Assembly: GCA_003154855.1 (NCBI GenBank)
Contig: PMEV01000245.1
Coordinates: 1-9,898 of the forward strand
Length of the DNA stretch: 9,898 nt
Reading direction: 5' to 3'
Origin: Bryobacterales bacterium
GTDB taxonomy: Bacteria > Acidobacteriota > Terriglobia > Bryobacterales > Bryobacteraceae
The translations under genes and the position numbers were made by a program. Of the stretch, positions 6,398-9,898 are shown piece by piece; the stretch's first letter is position 1, and the number at the start of each line of letters is the position of its first letter. The notes beneath the pieces are model-generated. The model worked only from the letters and a program-made list of their open reading frames with translations. It made no database searches and was not told the DNA's origin.

Positions 6398-7038
6398 GGC
6401 TGCCGCTGCAATCTGTCCGCCAGCCCGCGCTGGATCTCCTCGAGCTGTGTGTCCACGGAGGCATCCAGGTGGCCCTGCGCCGTCTCGAAGATCACCGCGC
6501 CCCGGTCCAGGCGCGGATCCGCCACCACTTCCAGCCGCTGCCCGCGCCCGATTGCTTCCAGGTGCTTTCTCACGATCCCCGCGTTTTCCGGGTTGACCCG
6601 CACCCGATCCACTTCACGTTCCCCGAGCTTCTCGAGCGCCGCCTTGACCACGCCCAGGATCGCCTCCGGATCCATGCTCAGCTCGCGGTGCAGGATGCGC
6701 CTGCCGATCGCCAGCGCCAGCTTCACCACGTCCTGCTCGGCGTCCCGCCGCAACTTGCGTCGTGTTTGAGACAGGTCGACCAACGTCCGCGCCAGTTGCT
6801 CCGCCACCGGGTCCAGCCGCGCCATCGCTTGCTCCTGACCCGCGCTTTCCCCTTTGCGATAGCCGGCCGCGAAAGACTGCTGCTCGCGCTGCGTGATCTC
6901 CCGCTCCAGTTGCGCGATGCGAGCCACCAGCGGATCCAGTTGCGCCTGCAACGCCGCCGCGCCACCGGACCCTAGCCGCTTCCAGGCTACCGGAGCCGCC
7001 CCTACCGTTTGTTCGCCCGTCAGCACTTTAGTGGACAT
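6394..7038 (-). CDS. fliH: Flagellar assembly protein FliH (FliI regulator)
   Basis: A 214-residue protein of normal FliH length. FliH forms a dimeric peripheral stalk that binds the FliI N-terminus, restrains its ATPase and docks it to the C-ring and FlhA. Residues 1-30 are variable; ~30-55 are helical and charged. AAGYRKGESAG (57-67) is the glycine-repeat helix entry typical of FliH. VVKLALAIGRRILHREL (104-120) is the conserved central helix. The C-terminal half (150-212), with DRGAVIFETAQGHLDASVDTQLEEI at 178-202, is the FliI-binding domain related to the V/F-type ATPase E/delta subunit. On the minus strand AGAGGGG lies about 8 bases before the ATG, supporting this start. It is the first gene of the fliHIJ unit. 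In many genomes fliG precedes it, but here a divergent unrelated gene does. Confidence 0.92.
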   Translation of the reverse strand: MSTKVLTGEQTVGAAPVAWKRLGSGGAAALQAQLDPLVARIAQLEREITQREQQSFAAGYRKGESAGQEQAMARLDPVAEQLARTLVDLSQTRRKLRRDAEQDVVKLALAIGRRILHRELSMDPEAILGVVKAALEKLGEREVDRVRVNPENAGIVRKHLEAIGRGQRLEVVADPRLDRGAVIFETAQGHLDASVDTQLEEIQRGLADRLQRQP

Positions 7039-7054
7039 ACACTGCGCCCCTCTA

Positions 7055-7123
7055 GGTTCGGCGGAATCCCAGCGGTTCTTTAGAACCCCCGCCCAGTCTC
7101 CCTGCTTCCCAATCGACCGAACC
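7055..7123. promoter_or_regulatory. Nested GGTTC/GAACC inverted repeats in the fliH / 2TM-gene divergent region
   Basis: GGTTCT-TT-AGAACC (7074-7087) is a perfect 6-bp inverted repeat with a 2-base spacer. An outer pair, GGTTCGG (7055-7061) and CCGAACC (7117-7123), flanks it, so four GGTTC-type half-sites sit in the 125-base gap between the divergent starts at 7038 and 7164. They could bind a shared regulator or form RNA structure in the fliH leader. No regulator is identified. Confidence 0.35.
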
Positions 7124-7138
7124 GCCGACCTGAAGCGT

Positions 7139-7144
7139 TATAAT
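7139..7144 (+). promoter_or_regulatory. Perfect sigma-70 -10 box (TATAAT) for the 2TM protein gene
   Basis: TATAAT is an exact housekeeping -10 element, 19 bases before the GTG at 7164. Transcription would start near 7151, at the Shine-Dalgarno itself, giving a very short leader. No good -35 is seen at 16-18 bases upstream; TCGACC (7113-7118) is a weak match at a 20-base spacing. Confidence 0.6.
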
Positions 7145-7150
7145 CGATCT

Positions 7151-7155
7151 GGAGG
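7151..7155 (+). promoter_or_regulatory. Shine-Dalgarno (GGAGG) that decides the GTG start at 7164
   Basis: GGAGG lies 8 bases before GTG 7164. The nearby ATG at 7171 is out of frame and the first in-frame ATG is at 7203, too far away, so GTG is the supported start. Confidence 0.75.
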
Positions 7156-7163
7156 GACAGGCC

Positions 7164-7649
7164 GTGCTCAATGAATTCCAAACCACGCGTGCGTGGGAGT
7201 ACATGCTGGCCGCAGAAGCGCGCTCTCTCTACTTTGGAGATCTGGCGACTCGTTACACTCGCCGCAAACAGTGGATCACCGGTGCGTCTTTCTTTTTTTC
7301 TTCTGGAGCCGCCGCAACCATAATCGGTAAGGCCCCGCAGTGGGTTCCCATCGTCCTGGCGCTCATGGTTGCTTTGGCAACTGCCTATGCCATTGCTGTC
7401 AACCTGGACAGGCGAATAGCGGTCATGACACAACTACATTCGGCGTGGAGCCAGATCGCGAACGAATACGCTCACCTTTGGAACCACACAACTGACGAGG
7501 ACGCCGAATCCCAACTCGAGAGGATCATGGGGCGGGAAAAGGAGCCCTCGGAATTGGCCATCCGGGATGCGCCCAACGATCAGGAACTCTTGGGAAAGTG
7601 GCAAGACCGCGTGTTCAGTCTCAATCATCTGACGAGCCAGCATGGGTAA
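7164..7649 (+). CDS. Small two-transmembrane-helix protein, SLATT-like
   Basis: A 161-residue protein. Residues 1-36 are an amphipathic helical region (RAWEYMLAAEARSLYFGDLATRYTRRK). Two hydrophobic helices follow at ~37-54 (WITGASFFFSSGAAATII) and ~60-80 (WVPIVLALMVALATAYAIAV), separated by a short turn. Then comes a cytosolic helical tail (DRRIAVMTQLHSAWSQIANEYAHLW). A charged N-terminal helix, a tight 2TM hairpin and a cytosolic helix with an H..W..IA.EY.HL pattern match SLATT-type proteins. These are membrane effectors, often linked to nucleotide-signalling conflict systems, thought to form pores. The match is by pattern only. No nucleotide cyclase, SLOG or nuclease partner is visible here, so a defence role is unproven. 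Base composition is lower in GC than its neighbours (33 of 60 in 7261-7320, against 44 of 60 in fliI at 5701-5760), compatible with horizontal acquisition. GTG start supported by GGAGG. It is flanked by unrelated housekeeping genes and may be transcribed alone or with the micro-ORF downstream. Confidence 0.75.
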   Translation: MLNEFQTTRAWEYMLAAEARSLYFGDLATRYTRRKQWITGASFFFSSGAAATIIGKAPQWVPIVLALMVALATAYAIAVNLDRRIAVMTQLHSAWSQIANEYAHLWNHTTDEDAESQLERIMGREKEPSELAIRDAPNDQELLGKWQDRVFSLNHLTSQHG

Positions 7650-7768
7650 TCCAGAACACTGTCTTTAAGAGTTGGCCTCCGATGCCGAAGCCGGCGCCGC
7701 CTCCACCGTCCAGGCCCGCTCCGCAGCCACCACCGTCTCCTCCCCCGCCCCCAAAGACCAACCCTTAA
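7642..7768 (+). CDS. Possible proline-rich microprotein, read through a +1 shift or from an internal ATG
   Basis: An ATG at 7642 overlaps the stop of the 2TM gene and reads eight codons (MGNPEHCL) to TAA at 7666-7668. A +1 shift at CTT-TAA-G (7663-7669) continues in the frame KSWPPMPKP..., which stays open to TAA at 7766-7768 for 41 residues in total. Alternatively translation starts at ATG 7682 and yields 28 residues, 17 of them proline, ending PKTNP. AAGAG at 7667-7671 could serve as a weak ribosome site for the latter. CTT followed by a stop and re-pairing on TTT is the geometry of the prfB frameshift, but the upstream purine-rich stimulator of prfB is missing. Proline runs arise easily in C-rich intergenic DNA, so this may be chance. 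No function is proposed. Confidence 0.25.
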
Positions 7769-7862
7769 CGGCGGAGGGCTTCCCGCGCTGAAGGCGGTCC
7801 TTTTCCGGACTCTCCAATTCCGACGCACCTTTCCGATCCTAGCCCGTACGCCACCCATTTTC
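7650..7862 (+). other. 213-base gap before glgX; no certain promoter or terminator
   Basis: Apart from the proline-rich micro-ORF, this gap is C-rich on the plus strand. TTCCG occurs three times (7804, 7818, 7831), the last two extended to TTCCGA, a possible but weak repeat. GTCC-TTTTCC-GGAC (7798-7811) is a short 4-bp hairpin, too weak for a confident terminator. I could not assign a -35/-10 pair for glgX. Confidence 0.4.
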
Positions 7863-9898
7863 ATGCTAGAACTGGAAATCATGCCCAATTCGCCCGACTA
7901 CCAGACCGATCCTGGCCGCCCCCATCCGCTTGGCGCAACTCCCACCCCGGACGGCGTCAACTTCTCCCTGTTCTCCGAGGACGCCACCGGAGTCGAGCTC
8001 CTGCTTTTCAAGGAGCACGACGATCCGCAGCCCAGCCAGACCATCATCCTGGATCCCTATCTGAACAAGAGCTTTCATTTCTGGCACGTTCACGTGCAGG
8101 GGCTCCGGGCCGGGGCGCACTACGCCTATCGGGTGGACGGCCCGGCCGATCCTTCCACCGGCCAGCGCTTCAACCGCAACAAGGTCCTGATCGACCCCTA
8201 CGCCCGCGGCAACACCAACTCGGTCTGGAAGCGCGCCGACGCCTGCGGCCCCGCCGACAACGTCGCCACCTCGATGCGCTCGGTGGTCGTCGATCCCTCC
8301 CCTTACAACTGGGAAGGCGATCGCCCGCTCGGCCGTCCGGCGCAGGACGAGGTCATCTATGAGATGCACCTGGCCGGTTTCACCAAGTCGCCCAGCTCCG
8401 GCGTGGCCCAGCCGGGCACCTTCCACGCACTGATCGAGAAGATCCCCTACCTCCAGGAATTGGGTGTCACCGCGGTCGAATTGCTCCCCATTTTCGATTT
8501 CGACGAGACGGACGTGCTGCGCCAGATGAACGGGCAGCCCCTCCACAACTTCTGGGGCTACAGCACGCTAGGTTTCTTCACCCCGCAATCGGCCTACTGC
8601 GTGAATCCGCAGGCCGGCGATCACCTGGACGAATTCCGCGACATGGTGAAGGCGCTGCACAAAGCGGGCATTGAGGTGATCCTGGACGTGGTCTTCAACC
8701 ACACCGACGAGGGCAACCATCTGGGCCCGGTGTACTGCTACAAGGGCATCGACAATCGCGTCTACTACTACCTGGTGCCCGGCGACCCGCAGTACTATTT
8801 CGACTACACGGGATGCGGGAACACCTTCAACTGCAATCATCCGATCGCCCAGAAGCTGATTGTCGAGAGCCTGCGTTACTGGGTGCTGCAAGGGCACGTG
8901 GACGGGTTCCGTTTCGACGAAGGCTCGGTGCTGGCGCGGGATGAGAGCGGCCAGCCCATCCTGCATCCGCCGGTGGTCTGGCAGATCGAACTGGACGAAG
9001 ATCTGATGGATTCCAAGGTCATCGCCGAGGCCTGGGACGCCGCCGGCCTCTACCAGATCGGCCATTTCCCCGGCGACCGCTGGGCGGAGTGGAACGGCCG
9101 GTACCGCGACGATATCCGGCGCTTCGTGCGCGGCGAAGCCGGCGTCGTGGGCGCGGTGGCTACTCGCCTGGCGGGCAGCTCGGATCTGTACCAGGCGGGC
9201 GGCCGGCTGCCCGTGAACAGCATCAATTTCATCACCTGCCACGACGGATTCACCATGAACGACCTGGTCTCCTACGACGTCAAGCACAACGACGCCAACG
9301 GCGAGGGCAACCAGGACGGCATCAACGACAACCTGAGCTATAACTACGGCAACGAGGGCGTCACCGACGATGCTGGGATCGACGCCCTGCGCACCCAACA
9401 GATGAAGAACTTCGCCACCATTCTGATGCTCTCCCGCGGCGTGCCCATGATCCTGGCCGGAGACGAGGTTCGGCGCACGCAACGCGGCAATAACAACGCC
9501 TACTGCCAGGACAACGAGCTGAGCTGGATCGATTGGAGCCTGACCGAGAAGAACGCGGGCCTGCTGCGCTTCTGGCAACGCATTATCGCCTTCCGCAAGC
9601 GCCACGCGGTGCTGCGCGAGAACCGCTTTTATGGAGGTGCGGTGAACGAGCGCGGCATGCCCGAGGTGGCCTGGCACGGTTGTCAGCTCAACTGCCCCGG
9701 CTGGAACGATCCCGAGGCGCGCGTGCTGGCATTCACGCTGGCCGGCTTCAACGGCGACCCCGACCTGCACGTCATGATGAACATGTATTGGGAGCCCCTG
9801 GATTTCGATCTGCCGCCACTGATGGGACGCTCCTGGTACGTTGCTCTGGATACCGCCGCAGCATCGCCGCACGACATTGCCGAGGCCGGCGACGAGCT
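7863..9898 (+). CDS. glgX: Glycogen debranching enzyme, GH13 isoamylase type (3' end outside the window)
   Basis: An enzyme of the GlgX/TreX type hydrolyses alpha-1,6 branch linkages in glycogen or phosphorylase-limit dextrin in the cytoplasm. The frame is open from ATG 7863 to the right edge, giving 678 codons of an expected ~660-720. The N-terminal CBM48-like domain is at ~15-150 (HPLGATPTPDGVNFSLFSE, then AYRVDGP). The catalytic barrel follows from EVIYEMHLAGFTK. All four GH13 regions are present: DVVFNH (275-280), GFRFD with nucleophile D352, IAEAWD with general acid E389, and FITCHD with H460/D461. AEAWDAAGLYQIG and AEWNGRYRDD are strongly GlgX-like. After the nucleophile it reads EGS where Escherichia-type GlgX has LA(S/T). 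Start: ATG 7863 lacks a Shine-Dalgarno; the in-frame ATG at 7881, with GGAA 5 bases upstream, is an alternative. Maltooligosyl-trehalose genes may lie downstream, outside the window. Confidence 0.94.
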   Translation, partial: MLELEIMPNSPDYQTDPGRPHPLGATPTPDGVNFSLFSEDATGVELLLFKEHDDPQPSQTIILDPYLNKSFHFWHVHVQGLRAGAHYAYRVDGPADPSTGQRFNRNKVLIDPYARGNTNSVWKRADACGPADNVATSMRSVVVDPSPYNWEGDRPLGRPAQDEVIYEMHLAGFTKSPSSGVAQPGTFHALIEKIPYLQELGVTAVELLPIFDFDETDVLRQMNGQPLHNFWGYSTLGFFTPQSAYCVNPQAGDHLDEFRDMVKALHKAGIEVILDVVFNHTDEGNHLGPVYCYKGIDNRVYYYLVPGDPQYYFDYTGCGNTFNCNHPIAQKLIVESLRYWVLQGHVDGFRFDEGSVLARDESGQPILHPPVVWQIELDEDLMDSKVIAEAWDAAGLYQIGHFPGDRWAEWNGRYRDDIRRFVRGEAGVVGAVATRLAGSSDLYQAGGRLPVNSINFITCHDGFTMNDLVSYDVKHNDANGEGNQDGINDNLSYNYGNEGVTDDAGIDALRTQQMKNFATILMLSRGVPMILAGDEVRRTQRGNNNAYCQDNELSWIDWSLTEKNAGLLRFWQRIIAFRKRHAVLRENRFYGGAVNERGMPEVAWHGCQLNCPGWNDPEARVLAFTLAGFNGDPDLHVMMNMYWEPLDFDLPPLMGRSWYVALDTAAASPHDIAEAGDE

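Noticed and set aside
5357..6769. A 470-codon plus-strand open frame across fliI and fliH
   Set aside because: His/Arg/Pro-rich translation with no family features, antisense to clear fliI and fliH genes.
7784..7811. Possible terminator before glgX (GTCC-TTTTCC-GGAC)
   Set aside because: Only a 4-bp stem and no T-run after it, so too weak to call.
8568..9872. A 434-codon open frame on the minus strand, with a 226-codon one at 7866-8546
   Set aside because: Both are antisense to glgX, whose plus-strand reading has all four GH13 regions. The minus-strand products have no recognisable motifs.

Overview
The window is GC-rich bacterial chromosome. Its gene content points to Acidobacteriota, probably the Solibacter/Bryobacter branch. 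This rests on lineage knowledge rather than a marker gene: proline-rich secreted or membrane proteins with C-terminal domains that I associate with that group, an ECF sigma/anti-sigma pair followed by a secreted protein of a typical acidobacterial type, and a flagellar export cluster. No rRNA, tRNA, CRISPR array, transposase or integrase was seen.

Layout. (1) Bases 1-905 hold the 3' part of a gene that enters from the left. Its product has a proline-rich repeat region, one membrane helix and a C-terminal domain. (2) Bases ~962-3170 form a self-contained plus-strand operon: ECF sigma factor, membrane anti-sigma factor with an H-x3-C-x2-C zinc motif (ATGA overlap with the sigma gene), and a secreted Gly/His/Met-rich protein, closed by a strong intrinsic terminator. 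A GGAAC-type ECF promoter candidate precedes it, so autoregulation is likely. (3) Bases 3201-4622 encode a large secreted protein of unknown function. It ends 2 bases from the convergent fliJ. (4) Bases 4625-7038, minus strand, are fliH-fliI-fliJ, the soluble ATPase complex that feeds the flagellar type III export gate. fliG is not next to fliH. (5) Bases 7164-7649, plus strand, encode a small two-helix membrane protein resembling SLATT-type 2TM proteins. It has a perfect TATAAT box, a good Shine-Dalgarno and visibly lower GC than its neighbours. A proline-rich micro-ORF follows. (6) From 7863 to the right edge runs most of a GH13 glycogen debranching enzyme (glgX/treX type) with all four catalytic regions intact.

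The genes do not form one pathway: envelope stress signalling, flagellar export and glycogen breakdown sit side by side. I see no clear evidence of a wholly new system. The parts most worth following up are the sigma/anti-sigma/secreted-protein unit and the SLATT-like gene with its proline-rich micro-ORF, which contains a prfB-like CTT-TAA-G sequence.
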